A stretch of 64,000 nucleotides of DNA from Shewanella amazonensis SB2B (GTDB lineage: Bacteria; Pseudomonadota; Gammaproteobacteria; Enterobacterales; Shewanellaceae): positions 3,236,501-3,300,500 of the forward strand of contig NC_008700.1 of NCBI RefSeq assembly GCF_000015245.1. Reading direction: 5' to 3'. The notes beneath the pieces were generated by a model. It saw nothing but the letters and a program-made list of their open reading frames with translations. It was not told the DNA's origin and did no database searches. The position numbers and the translations under genes were made by a program. Shown piece by piece: positions 51,426 through 59,950 of the stretch (position 1 is the first letter of the stretch; each line of letters starts with the position of its first letter).

Positions 51426-52173
51426 AGATGTCCACCTCTCTGAGCCAGTCGGGACTGATAAACCGCCTGGGGCTGCGGCCATCGCTAACTTTCAGGTTTC
51501 GTACCACTGCCTGCCCCAAATAATCGCCCCTCAGGGTGAGATTCAATACCCGGGAGTCGTGGCTTAACGACATAAACACTTCGCGCCAGCGGGAATGGCG
51601 ACAATCACCCAATACAGATGCCAGCTCGGACGCTTTTTCAAGCAAGAGGGTATTGTTACTGCGGGAATGGGCATAAAGCACCAACTTGACCATCTGGCCG
51701 TCGGCCTGCACCACCGACTGCACCTTTAGCGGTGCTGTGGGGGACATTTCCCCCACCCGCAGGGCAAAATAGCCACCGGCAAACAGGGATGCCAACATCA
51801 ACAACGCCGGGATCCAGATGGGCACAGGCCCCAGACGGCGGATTGGCAGCCGCCTCTTGGCCGGCACTGGGGCTGTCATGGGGGTCAGGTGCAATCGATA
51901 CCCCTGCCCCTTGACGGTTTCAATCAGCAGTTCGCTGCCGGGGCCAAGAAAGGAGCGGATCATGAACACAGCCCGTGCCACCGATGAATCACTGAGCTCG
52001 CCATGTTCATCGTCGCCCTGACGCAGCTCTGCCTTGGAGACCACCCGATCGGCCTGGCTCAGCAAGAGTCGAAGCACCTGCGCTTCCGCCCGGGGCAAAT
52101 GCCAGACGTCACCGGAGGCGCGATTAATCAGCTCCCCTTTGGCATCATCAAACCAGCAATTACCCAATTGCAT
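51418..52173 (-). CDS. ToxR-like membrane-tethered winged-helix regulator
   Basis: Protein of 251 residues. The N-terminal 100 residues form an OmpR/ToxR-type winged helix (WHLPRAEAQVLRLLLSQADRVVSKAEL, read in parts; SSVARAVFMIRSFLGPGS; IETVKGQGYRL). One membrane segment lies at about 117-138 (VPIWIPALLMLASLFAGGYFAL), and the periplasmic part has Cys in LGDCRHSRW and VDICD at the end, which could form a redox-sensing disulfide. It is the first gene of a two-gene unit with the small periplasmic protein, and divergent from the cytochrome gene at 52578, the likely target. Confidence 0.85.
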   Translation of the reverse strand: MQLGNCWFDDAKGELINRASGDVWHLPRAEAQVLRLLLSQADRVVSKAELRQGDDEHGELSDSSVARAVFMIRSFLGPGSELLIETVKGQGYRLHLTPMTAPVPAKRRLPIRRLGPVPIWIPALLMLASLFAGGYFALRVGEMSPTAPLKVQSVVQADGQMVKLVLYAHSRSNNTLLLEKASELASVLGDCRHSRWREVFMSLSHDSRVLNLTLRGDYLGQAVVRNLKVSDGRSPRRFISPDWLREVDICD

Positions 52174-52577
52174 CAGGATCCCTCACTCAAAATACCCGGC
52201 CATTTTACCCTGTGGCTGAGCGAGGGACTGTGATCTGGATTAAGTGACGCATCTTTACCAAAAATGAGAGAATTCTGAAAAATTGTGATATTGAACAATA
52301 TGTTGAATGAACAAATGGCCGAGTGCGAATACCATTGAATGCCGCTGAATTTACATGAATATTACAAATAAGGTGACTTGGCGCCATTTCTACCCGCTGC
52401 AGTACATCAAGAAGGAACGCCTTAATCGATCAGACCTTTTATGCCCAACGGATTTCGTCAGCTGGCTTCAAGCGCGCCAAATCACAGTCTTCCTTTTCGT
52501 GCCCGACATACTGATGCCAAGGCCCCAGGGGCCCTTGTATCACAACACCCTTGAAGCACAACAAGAGGAAAAACAGC
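52174..52577. other. Divergent control region between ToxR-like regulator and cytochrome
   Basis: About 400 bases. It holds ATATTG-AA-CAATAT (52288-52301), a palindrome near the regulator side, with further TTGAA/GAACAA elements beside it, a likely operator. A frame from 52355 extends rightward but has no ribosome-binding site before the Met at 52578. Confidence 0.4.
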
Positions 52578-53396
52578 ATGAAAATCGACAGACGACAGGC
52601 GCTCGGACAAATTATCGGACTGGGCAGTGCAGCAGGCCTTGGCCTGGTCAGTACTTCACTGATGGCGGCAACCGACGAGAACGGTAACTATCAGCTCGCC
52701 CTCGGTGAAAAACTCAAATATGTACCGCTGGATCCCATGGCCACCGCCAAGCTGGCCTATGAAACCGGTGGCGGCTGTATGCACCAGGTATTCCATGCCA
52801 CTGTCACCATGTTGGCCAATTCTGCCAGTGTGGATGCCGACAAGTTCAAGTCCATTCCCACCGCACTTGCAGGTTATGGTTTTGCCGGGGTAACGGGTCA
52901 GGGCACCCTGTGTGGTAACCTCAACGCCATTGGTATGCTGGTCAATCTTCTGGACGACATCAACGGACAGAACGCCGCCGTGATTGGCGCTGCCTTCCGT
53001 TGGTATGAAAACACCAAACTGCCATTGGATACTGCGGAATTTATTGCCGGTATTGGCTCTACAGCTGAAAAGACTGAACTGGTTGTCAGCTCATCGGTAG
53101 CTAACAGCGTATTGTGCCACTCCTCCATCAGTAACTGGTCCAAGGCATCCGGCAAAACCTTCAGCCAGAAAGGCGAGCGCTGCTATCGCTTGTCTGCTTC
53201 CATGGCCTATCACCTGGTTGAACTCCTGAACCGTGCCTACAAGGGCGAAGTCATTTCCGGTATCCCTGAAGCCAAACCTTCCGAAGAAGCCCAGCGCTGC
53301 CAGACCTGTCACGGCAGCACAGAGACCATGGGCCCGGCGGCCAGCGTTAAAACCGACATGGAATGCACCACCTGTCATACCGGCCACTTCAATTAA
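52578..53396 (+). CDS. Tat-exported diheme split-Soret-type cytochrome c
   Basis: About 272 residues. A twin-arginine signal (DRRQALGQIIGLGSAAGLGL, residues 4-23) indicates folded export. The body has cysteines at 67 (GGGCMHQVFHA), 112 (TLCGNLNAIGM), 180 (VLCHSS) and 202 (ERCYRLS) in the C_GCAxxG_C_C pattern. Two heme c sites, CQTCH at 241-245 and CTTCH at 263-267, lie at the C-terminus. This is the architecture of split-Soret cytochrome c from Desulfovibrio. Tat export is odd for a c-type heme protein and suggests another cofactor is loaded in the cytoplasm. The ATG at 52578 has GAGGAAA upstream. Downstream is a lipoprotein nine bases away. Confidence 0.82.
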   Translation: MKIDRRQALGQIIGLGSAAGLGLVSTSLMAATDENGNYQLALGEKLKYVPLDPMATAKLAYETGGGCMHQVFHATVTMLANSASVDADKFKSIPTALAGYGFAGVTGQGTLCGNLNAIGMLVNLLDDINGQNAAVIGAAFRWYENTKLPLDTAEFIAGIGSTAEKTELVVSSSVANSVLCHSSISNWSKASGKTFSQKGERCYRLSASMAYHLVELLNRAYKGEVISGIPEAKPSEEAQRCQTCHGSTETMGPAASVKTDMECTTCHTGHFN

Positions 53397-53405
53397 GGGG
53401 GCGCC

Positions 53406-53933
53406 ATGAAACCAAGACTTATCTACCCGCTGCTTGCGACACTGCTTTTGGGTGCCTGCGGCAGCGACAATGACCCACAGGAGCCCATCACACCCGAGCC
53501 ACCCCAGCCACCGGTGGCTGAGGTAGTGCATGTGGATGAGGCTGAGACGATTGCCCTTGAAGTGGTCAGCTTTGAGCCTCTTTCCGGTGCCGTGGAATTC
53601 ACCCTCAAGAACGAGGCAGGACTTGCCATCACAGGCGCCAGTCAGTATGAGCTCATCTATTTCGGCTTACCGCCCGAAGAAAATGCCTCAAACAATGCCA
53701 AAGCATGGAAGCGTTGGCACGTTTCCCAGAGTTTCCGCTGTGGTGAAGATGCTTCCGCCTGTGAGGGGGTATTAACAGAGGCCGACACCAAAGGACGCTA
53801 CCTGTTTGAAGCGCAGGGACTGGATTGGAGCCAGGATGCTCCGGAAGGTACTCTCAGCCGATACCGGTTGGCCATTACCCTTCAGGGCGCCAAAGCCAGC
53901 AGTGACATGCAATTTGTCGCAGACGCGCCGTAA
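53406..53933 (+). CDS. Lipoprotein downstream of the split-Soret cytochrome
   Basis: Protein of 175 residues with a lipobox LLLGAC (Cys18), so it is a lipoprotein. A proline-rich linker (PQEPITPEPPQPP) follows, and then a single beta-rich domain (VVSFEPLSGAVEFTLKNEAG, YELIYFGLPPEENASNNAK, RYRLAITLQG). It resembles the non-heme N-terminal domain of OmcA/MtrC outer-membrane cytochromes, but with no heme motif, and this is only suggestive. GGGG lies before the ATG, and it is nine bases after the cytochrome stop, so the two are co-translated and probably interact in the periplasm or at the outer membrane. Confidence 0.75.
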   Translation: MKPRLIYPLLATLLLGACGSDNDPQEPITPEPPQPPVAEVVHVDEAETIALEVVSFEPLSGAVEFTLKNEAGLAITGASQYELIYFGLPPEENASNNAKAWKRWHVSQSFRCGEDASACEGVLTEADTKGRYLFEAQGLDWSQDAPEGTLSRYRLAITLQGAKASSDMQFVADAP

Positions 53934-53941
53934 TGCGATAA

Positions 53942-53978
53942 CGGGGGTCAAGTCCGCCTCACGCCCCCGACTTTTTTT
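53942..53978 (+). terminator. Terminator after the lipoprotein gene
   Basis: CGGGGGT (53942-53948) pairs with ACGCCCCCG (53961-53969) with one bulge, followed by eight T. It ends the cytochrome-lipoprotein transcript. Confidence 0.75.
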
Positions 53979-53986
53979 TCCTTACA

Positions 53987-54019
53987 ACGGATAGTGCTCA
54001 GGCACTATCCGTTTTTTTG
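53987..54019. terminator. Second terminator, shared with the convergent regulator
   Basis: ACGGATAGTGC (53987-53997) and GCACTATCCGT (54002-54012) form an eleven-pair stem with a four-base loop, followed by seven T on the plus strand. It lies just before the stop of the leftward regulator gene. Confidence 0.8.
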
Positions 54020-54022
54020 TCG

Positions 54023-54436
54023 TTAAGACCAGATAAGCAGTACCAGCAACACTGCCAACATGCCCAGACAGGCAAGTGCAAAACAATGAAGCCAGGACAA
54101 GCCTCTGACAGGCCTCGAAAAAAGCCGTGCGATGGGACGCATCCCAGAGTGCAGTAAATAGCCCTCGCTCCCTACCTCTTCGAGCAGGTAACGCCAATCG
54201 GGCCCCATCAGCATCCCCAGCGAGCGCATTTCCCGCTCCAATTTACGCTCATTGGCCCCCACTTGCTTGAGGGCACCACGCAAGCTTGAGCGGGATACCA
54301 CTCGCCCCCGCTCGGCGCCGAGCATCAACAGCAAGGCCCCTTGAGCCTGGGTCAGGGTATGACGTCGCCCATCGGTGAATTCGAGTGTCAGGGTGCTGGC
54401 CGTGAAATGGGCCTCACCAATTTGCATGGGTTGCAT
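54023..54436 (-). CDS. Small winged-helix regulator with C-terminal membrane anchor
   Basis: Protein of 137 residues. Residues 1-97 form a compact winged-helix domain of the OmpR/ToxR type (RRHTLTQAQGALLLMLG, RVVSRSSLRGALKQVG, YLLEEVGSEGYLLH). A membrane segment (about 115-135, LHCFALACLGMLAVLLVLLIW) ends the protein with almost nothing beyond it. It thus lacks a periplasmic sensor, so if it senses anything it must use its membrane segment or a partner. Start may be the second Met (MQIGEAH). It is convergent with the lipoprotein gene across terminators. Confidence 0.72.
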   Translation of the reverse strand: MQPMQIGEAHFTASTLTLEFTDGRRHTLTQAQGALLLMLGAERGRVVSRSSLRGALKQVGANERKLEREMRSLGMLMGPDWRYLLEEVGSEGYLLHSGMRPIARLFSRPVRGLSWLHCFALACLGMLAVLLVLLIWS

Positions 54437-54538
54437 ATCCGAAAAGTAATAATGCCCTCAGTATAGAGAATCCGTTATCCCTGGGGTGTGATCCCGTTTA
54501 AGCACTGAGGAGGAAAAAGCAGAATTTGTGAGCGTCAC

Positions 54539-54577
54539 CGGATTACAAGAGATACAAATACTTACCCTTGTAATCCG
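54539..54577 (-). other. Long stem-loop downstream of nhaD
   Basis: CGGATTACAAG (54539-54549) and CTTGTAATCCG (54567-54577) form an eleven-pair perfect stem with a 17-base loop, 14 bases after the nhaD stop. No T-run follows on the minus strand, so it may stabilise the mRNA 3' end. Confidence 0.5.
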
Positions 54578-54590
54578 ATATAGCTAACCG

Positions 54591-56063
54591 TCAATGAAAG
54601 GTTGCGGCGTTCAACCACATGTGCACCAGAATGCTCGCGACGTACCCCAGGGCAATCACAGGTGTCCACTTGAGATGAGTGCCGAAGGTGTATATCCCAC
54701 GCGCCTGCCCCATGAGTGCCACCCCGGCGGCGCTGCCAATAGACAGCAGGCTGCCGCCCACACCGGCGGTCAGGGTAACCAGCAGCCACTGCCCCAGTGC
54801 CATATCCGGATTCATGGTCAGTACGGCAAACATCACAGGGATATTGTCCACAACGGCGGACAACAGGCCGACCGTGATGTTGGCATAGGTGGCATCCCAA
54901 TGGGTATACATGGCTTCAGATACCAGGCTGAGATACCCCATAAAGCCCAGACCTCCCACACAGAGCACCACCCCGTAGAAAAACAGCAGGGTATCCCATT
55001 CGGCGCGCGCTACCCGGCTGAATACATCGAAAGGAACCACGTTACCCAAGTAAGTCAAACGCTCCCGGTTTTTCTCGGCTTCGGCCTTGGCAATCGCCTT
55101 GGCAACGGAGTGGTTGAAGGTTTTGCGCAGGAAAAAGCCAAAGAATTGCAGGAATCCAAGGCCTGTCATCATCCCCAGCACAGGTGGCATGCCCAGCATA
55201 GAATGCGCCAATACTGCTGAGGCGATGGTCAGTAAAAACAAGGCGACAATGCGCTTGGCACCGCGGCGCATAAATACCCGCTCCGATACGGCTGCAGGCC
55301 GCTCGTTACCGATAAAAAAGCTCATCACCAGCGCCGGCACCATAAAGTTCACAACGGCAGGAATGAAGAGGTCAAAGAACTCACCAAAGGGCACTATGCC
55401 CTTTTGCCACACCATCAGGGTGGTGATATCACCAAAGGGACTGAAGGCGCCGCCTGCGTTGGCCGCAACCACAATATTGATACAGGCAATGCCGATAAAG
55501 CGACGATTATCGCCACCGACCTTCATCACCACGGCGCACATCAGCAGTGCCGTGGTCAGGTTATCCGCCACCGGCGAGATAAAAAAGGCCAGAATGCCAC
55601 AAAGCCAGAACACCTGGCGCAGGCTAAAGCCCCGACTCACCATCCAGGCACGCAAGGCATCGAACAGGCCGCGCTCTTCCATGGCGTTGATATAGGTCAT
55701 GGCCACCAAGAGGAACAGCAGCAGCTCAGCATATTCCAGCAGGTTGTGCTTAAAGGCCTCTTCAGCCACCTGAGGCATGCCATGCTGAGAATAGACAAAT
55801 CCCAACATGCCCCAGATAATCCCGGCAGCCACCAGCACCGGTTTGGACTTGCGCAGATGCAGCTTCTCTTCCAGCATCACCAGGATATAGGCCAATACGA
55901 AAATCGTGATGGCCAGGTATCCCACAGTGGCGCCGGTCAAATCGAGCCATTCACCACCGCTACCACTGCTTGCCAAAGCCGCAGGCGCAAACAGCGCCAA
56001 CATGAAAGAAATCGCCATCCCTGCGATACGATGGACTCCCCCATTCAAATGCTTTGCCTTCAT
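54591..56063 (-). CDS. nhaD: Sodium/proton antiporter NhaD
   Basis: Protein of 490 residues with a cleavable-looking N-terminal segment and about 12 membrane segments, NhaD family. Landmarks include FFISPVADNLTTALLMCAVVMKVG, GGAFSPFGDITTLMVWQKGIVPFGEF (in parts) and, near the end, VALMGQARGIYTFGTHLKW. NhaD exports sodium or lithium in exchange for protons and is common in marine and haloalkaliphilic bacteria. The upstream gap has an AT-rich stretch that should contain its promoter. It is transcribed alone, with an upstream terminator from the next gene. Confidence 0.92.
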   Translation of the reverse strand: MKAKHLNGGVHRIAGMAISFMLALFAPAALASSGSGGEWLDLTGATVGYLAITIFVLAYILVMLEEKLHLRKSKPVLVAAGIIWGMLGFVYSQHGMPQVAEEAFKHNLLEYAELLLFLLVAMTYINAMEERGLFDALRAWMVSRGFSLRQVFWLCGILAFFISPVADNLTTALLMCAVVMKVGGDNRRFIGIACINIVVAANAGGAFSPFGDITTLMVWQKGIVPFGEFFDLFIPAVVNFMVPALVMSFFIGNERPAAVSERVFMRRGAKRIVALFLLTIASAVLAHSMLGMPPVLGMMTGLGFLQFFGFFLRKTFNHSVAKAIAKAEAEKNRERLTYLGNVVPFDVFSRVARAEWDTLLFFYGVVLCVGGLGFMGYLSLVSEAMYTHWDATYANITVGLLSAVVDNIPVMFAVLTMNPDMALGQWLLVTLTAGVGGSLLSIGSAAGVALMGQARGIYTFGTHLKWTPVIALGYVASILVHMWLNAATFH

Positions 56064-56217
56064 AGATTGCCTTTGTTGTTATGATCTGCGCTGAAATTAG
56101 CACGACACTCACGGCCAGAATCTTGACTGAGCGCAACTTTCATTGAATAAGCTTTATCTGAATCACGTAAAAATTCATTATTTTTTTACATTTACCTACA
56201 AGGTGGTAATAAAAAAA

Positions 56218-56232
56218 GCGCCCAATGGGCGC
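56218..56232 (-). terminator. Terminator after the DUF481 gene
   Basis: GCGCCC (56218-56223) and GGGCGC (56227-56232) with a three-base loop; A's on one side and T's on the other make it work in both directions. Confidence 0.85.
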
Positions 56233-56253
56233 TTTTTTCTGAACGGCTGAATT

Positions 56254-56997
56254 TTAGAAAGAATACAGCAGTGTCATATTGGTTTCTGTGTCTGTGCTCT
56301 TTTTACCATCCAGTGGCTCACTGTTGTAACGCACAATCACAGCGAACTTCATCGCCAGTGCACCAACAATATTGGCCGTCAGCGAGGTTTCAGAGCGTGC
56401 TTCCAGCTGGTCGCCATAGTCGGCAACGATAAGTTGCTTGAACTTGGAAGAGTCACTGATCTTGGTTTCAAAGTTCAGCACACCGTGGGCCACCACGCTG
56501 TCTTCGGAGCTGTAACCCAGCAGAGCACTCTGTTCGTCATCCAAGCGGCGATACTGGTAACCGGGACCCACTTCCATGGCCAGAGTGGTACTTTCAGTGT
56601 CGATAAAGCGATGACCATAACCCACGGCGCCGGTGAGCTTATAGTCATAACCGGTAAAAGGGTCCTGCTCATAGTTGGCGTTGGCAAACAGGTAGTTGTT
56701 ATCGTCAAACTTATAGTTACCCTGGGCACCGGCAAAGTAACGCTCGGCCGTCACTTCGTCAGTGTCTTCCTTGTAGAGCGCTTCCAGTGTGTACTCGTTT
56801 TCCCAGTTACCCAGTTCATGCTTGAGCCCGAGACGGCCCTTGAGTGACGTGGTGTCTGTGTTGCCTGTGGTCAGAGTGGCACCCAGTTCGGCTTCACCGG
56901 CAAAGGTCTTGTCGCCTTCCACGAAGTCAGCACCGGCCATGGCGGCAAAAGGTGTCGCCGCCGTCAGGGCTGCGGCAATCAGCAGTTTGTTCATCAT
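56254..56997 (-). CDS. Outer-membrane protein of the DUF481 (YdiY) family
   Basis: About 247 residues, read from 56997 (MMNKLLIAAALTAATPFAAMAG), which gives a signal peptide cleaved after AMA. The ATG has AAGGATAAGAG upstream; the longer frame from 57042 is less likely. The mature part is a beta-barrel with alternating strands (GEAELGATLTTGNTDTTSLKG, read in parts; WENEYTLEALYKEDTDE) and ends in Phe as outer-membrane barrels do. DUF481 is found in E. coli YdiY and has no known function. It is separately transcribed with a terminator after it. Confidence 0.85.
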   Translation of the reverse strand: MMNKLLIAAALTAATPFAAMAGADFVEGDKTFAGEAELGATLTTGNTDTTSLKGRLGLKHELGNWENEYTLEALYKEDTDEVTAERYFAGAQGNYKFDDNNYLFANANYEQDPFTGYDYKLTGAVGYGHRFIDTESTTLAMEVGPGYQYRRLDDEQSALLGYSSEDSVVAHGVLNFETKISDSSKFKQLIVADYGDQLEARSETSLTANIVGALAMKFAVIVRYNSEPLDGKKSTDTETNMTLLYSF

Positions 56998-57117
56998 TCT
57001 CTTATCCTTATCAGGTGTTTTCGCTCCCAAAAATCGCCGCACATGGTACCACCTGAGGCCGAAAATGCGAAATACACCACAAAATCCGGCATTTGACTGA
57101 GGAAGCCCTCACGCCTG

Positions 57118-58626
57118 TCAGGTTCCGCAAAAAGTGCGAAAGGGACCGAAATCCTCCGGAGCGCCCAAAGCATAGGCCCCGTAGCCCGCCAGTTCTTCAT
57201 AGGGACGGCACACTACCTCCAGCAAGCGCTCGAAAGGCGCCATATCACCGGCTTCGGCGCTGTCCAGCGCCCCCTGCAGCAGATGATTGCGGGGGATATA
57301 AACGGGATTCACGCCCTGCATCAACGCCCTGGCATCTGAAGCAAAGTCGGATTGAGAGGCATATTCACGGCCAAGCCTCTCATGCCAGCGGGTCAGCCAG
57401 GGGGCGAACCTGGCACTGTCGGCGGTCAAGGCTTCGATCCCCGCCGCAGCTGTATCGCCAAGGCTGTTTGCCAATGCCCGGAATGAACGGGTAAAGTCGA
57501 GTTTCAGCTCGCCAAGCAGGGTCAGGAAGTCCATAAAGAGTTCAAGGTCGCCATCCTGTGCTGTTTTGAGGCCAAACTTGGCGGCAAACACTGCCAACCA
57601 TTCGTTGGTATAAACCTCGGCAAAGCCGTCCAGTACCGTCTGTGCATGGGCGAGCGCCTCGGATTCATCCTCAGCCAGCAGCGGCAACAGGGCTTCGGCA
57701 AAGCGGGCCAGATTCCAGCGGGCAATGCCGGGCTGATTGCCATAGGCGTAACGGCCCTCGTGATCGATAGAGCTGAACACGGTGCGGGCGTCGTAAGTGT
57801 CCATAAAGGCACAGGGACCATAGTCGATGGTTTCACCGGAAATGGTGACATTATCGGTATTCATCACCCCGTGAATAAAGCCGACCCCCATCCATTTGGC
57901 CACCAGCTTTGCCTGTGCCCGCGATACTGAATTGAGGAGTGCCAGCGCCGGTGTTTGCTCGTCCTCCAGCTCTGGATAGTGGCGTTTCAGGCTGTAATTA
58001 ACCAGTTCACGCAGGCCTTCATGGTCGCCGCGCGCCGCAGCGTACTCAAAGGTTCCCACCCGGATATGGCTCGATGCCACCCGTGCCAGCACAGCGCCAG
58101 GCTTGATGCCATCCCGGTAAATGTCTTCGCCCGTGGTCACCGCCGCCAAGGCCCGGGTAGTGGGAATACCCAGGGCATGCATGGCCTCGCCCATCAGATA
58201 TTCGCGCAGCACAGGCCCCAGGACTGCCTTACCGTCACCACCGCGGGAAAAATTGGTGCGCCCAGAGCCTTTGAGATGCAGGTCCCGACGTCGTCCATGG
58301 ATGTCTTTTACCTCCCCCAGCAACAAGGCCCGGCCATCACCGAGTCTTGGTGAAAAACCACCAAATTGGTGGCCCGCATAGGCCATGGCCACGGGCTCAC
58401 TGCCTTCGGCGGTCAGCATGCCACAGAAGAAAGCGGCAAGACGGCTGTCTTCCATGGCATCTGCATCCATCCCCAGCTCATCGGCCAGCTGTTGGTTAAA
58501 GCACACCATGGCGGGCGCGGGTACCCTCGCCCCTTGCCAGGGCTCAAAAAAGCCTTCCATTGACCGAACAAAACTGTTATCGAACTGAAACGGGGAAAAC
58601 ACCTTGGACATCCTCTGCTCCGACAT
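57118..58626 (-). CDS. selO: Protein adenylyltransferase SelO (YdiU family)
   Basis: Protein of 502 residues in the SelO/YdiU pseudokinase-like family, which transfers AMP from ATP to proteins and links to redox stress. Family motifs: AYAGHQFGGFSPRLGDGRALLLGE, DLHLKGSGRTNFSRGGDGKA and GVMNTDNVTISGETIDYGPCAFMD (in parts). In some members the penultimate residues include Sec or Cys; here the end is TFCGT, with a Cys. The start may be the second Met (MSKVFSPF). It stands alone and is divergent from nothing nearby; the fba group lies downstream in map order on the same strand. Confidence 0.92.
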   Translation of the reverse strand: MSEQRMSKVFSPFQFDNSFVRSMEGFFEPWQGARVPAPAMVCFNQQLADELGMDADAMEDSRLAAFFCGMLTAEGSEPVAMAYAGHQFGGFSPRLGDGRALLLGEVKDIHGRRRDLHLKGSGRTNFSRGGDGKAVLGPVLREYLMGEAMHALGIPTTRALAAVTTGEDIYRDGIKPGAVLARVASSHIRVGTFEYAAARGDHEGLRELVNYSLKRHYPELEDEQTPALALLNSVSRAQAKLVAKWMGVGFIHGVMNTDNVTISGETIDYGPCAFMDTYDARTVFSSIDHEGRYAYGNQPGIARWNLARFAEALLPLLAEDESEALAHAQTVLDGFAEVYTNEWLAVFAAKFGLKTAQDGDLELFMDFLTLLGELKLDFTRSFRALANSLGDTAAAGIEALTADSARFAPWLTRWHERLGREYASQSDFASDARALMQGVNPVYIPRNHLLQGALDSAEAGDMAPFERLLEVVCRPYEELAGYGAYALGAPEDFGPFRTFCGT

Positions 58627-58716
58627 AACTTCAATGGGCTAATGCTAACCCGTTTGTCCGGCAAGCATAAGCAAAAGCGCACATTTACCCGCTTGCAGAC
58701 GCCAGGTAAATAAAAA

Positions 58717-58732
58717 GCCCGCAATGGCGGGC
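58717..58732 (-). terminator. Terminator after fba
   Basis: GCCCGC (58717-58722) and GCGGGC (58727-58732) with a four-base loop and T's on the minus strand. Confidence 0.85.
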
Positions 58733-58750
58733 TTTTTCAGTTCAGAGAGA

Positions 58751-59818
58751 TTAGAGGTTGATCTTGGGATCCAGCTCGCCGGTCTGATAACGCTTGTACA
58801 TAGCCTGCAGTGACAGCGGCTTGATTTTCGATGCCATACCGGCACAGCCAAAGGCTTCGTAGCGCTCGGTACAGATATCGGCCATGGCTTCCATGGAGGC
58901 CTTGAGGAACTTACGTGGGTCGAACTCACTTGGGTTCTCGGCCAGGAACTTACGTACCGCGCCAGTGGAGGCCAGACGCAGGTCGGTGTCGATGTTCACC
59001 TTACGCACGCCGTGCTTGATGCCTTCAACGATTTCTTCCAGCGGCACGCCGTAGGTCTCAGGGATTTCACCACCGTATTGGTTGATGATTTCCAGCCAGT
59101 ACTGGGGCACAGAAGAAGAGCCGTGCATTACCAGGTGGGTGTTGGGGATACGGGCATGGATTTCTTTGATGCGGTCAATACGCAGCACGTCACCGGTAGG
59201 CTTGCGGCTGAACTTGTAGGCGCCGTGGCTGGTACCGATAGCGATGGCCAGGGCATCCACGTGGGTGTCGGCCACAAAGCGCGCGGCTTCTTCGGCGGTG
59301 GTCAGCAGCTGGTCGTGGCTCAGCACGCCAACGGCGCCGATACCATCTTCTTCACCGGCAGTACCGGTTTCCAGGCTACCCAGACAGCCGATTTCACCTT
59401 CAACAGACACACCACAGGCGTGGGCGAATGCCACAGTCTTGCGGGTCACGTCGACGTTGTAATCGTAAGAAGCCGGGGTTTTACCGTCGGACATCAAAGA
59501 GCCGTCCATCATCACTGAGCTCATACCCAGCTGGATAGAACGCTGGCACACGTCGGGGTGGGTGCCGTGGTCCTGGTGAATACACACAGGGATATCAGGA
59601 TACTGCTCGAGGGCGGCGTTCATCAGATACTTGAGGAACTGAGGACGGGCGTACTTGCGGGCACCGGCAGAGGCCTGAACAATCACAGGGCTGTCGGTGG
59701 CTTCGGCCGCCTGCATGATGGCGCGCATCTGCTCAAGGTTGTTCACGTTGAACGCAGGCACACCGTAACCATGCTCTGCAGCGTGGTCCAGCAGTTGACG
59801 TAGGGAAATAAGGGCCAT
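58751..59818 (-). CDS. fba: Class II fructose-1,6-bisphosphate aldolase
   Basis: Protein of 355 residues. Class II aldolases use zinc. CIHQDHGTHPDVC is the metal-binding His region, with further metal-site residues expected in GEIGCLGSLETG and the NTHLVMHGSSSVP region. The N-terminus (ALISLRQLLDHAAEHGYGVPAFNVNN, in parts) fits the family. It cleaves fructose 1,6-bisphosphate to two triose phosphates. It lies downstream of pgk on the same strand with a 132-base gap containing a hairpin, in the common order epd-pgk-fba. Confidence 0.96.
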   Translation of the reverse strand: MALISLRQLLDHAAEHGYGVPAFNVNNLEQMRAIMQAAEATDSPVIVQASAGARKYARPQFLKYLMNAALEQYPDIPVCIHQDHGTHPDVCQRSIQLGMSSVMMDGSLMSDGKTPASYDYNVDVTRKTVAFAHACGVSVEGEIGCLGSLETGTAGEEDGIGAVGVLSHDQLLTTAEEAARFVADTHVDALAIAIGTSHGAYKFSRKPTGDVLRIDRIKEIHARIPNTHLVMHGSSSVPQYWLEIINQYGGEIPETYGVPLEEIVEGIKHGVRKVNIDTDLRLASTGAVRKFLAENPSEFDPRKFLKASMEAMADICTERYEAFGCAGMASKIKPLSLQAMYKRYQTGELDPKINL

Positions 59819-59895
59819 TTTTTACTCCATTAATAGGGTGACATCCATGCTGAATGTGGGTCACCGAGGTCGCTATCGTTTGGACTGATTTTTAT

Positions 59896-59917
59896 GCCTC
59901 CCGGTCTCCCGGGAGGC
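59896..59917 (-). other. Stem-loop between pgk and fba
   Basis: GCCTCCCGG (59896-59904) and CCGGGAGGC (59909-59917) form a nine-pair stem with a four-base loop. On the minus strand no T-run follows (ATAAAAATC), so it is more likely an mRNA-processing or stability element than a terminator. Confidence 0.55.
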
Positions 59918-59950
59918 GGTTTCTTCTAATAATAGTAATTTGTTGCTGTG

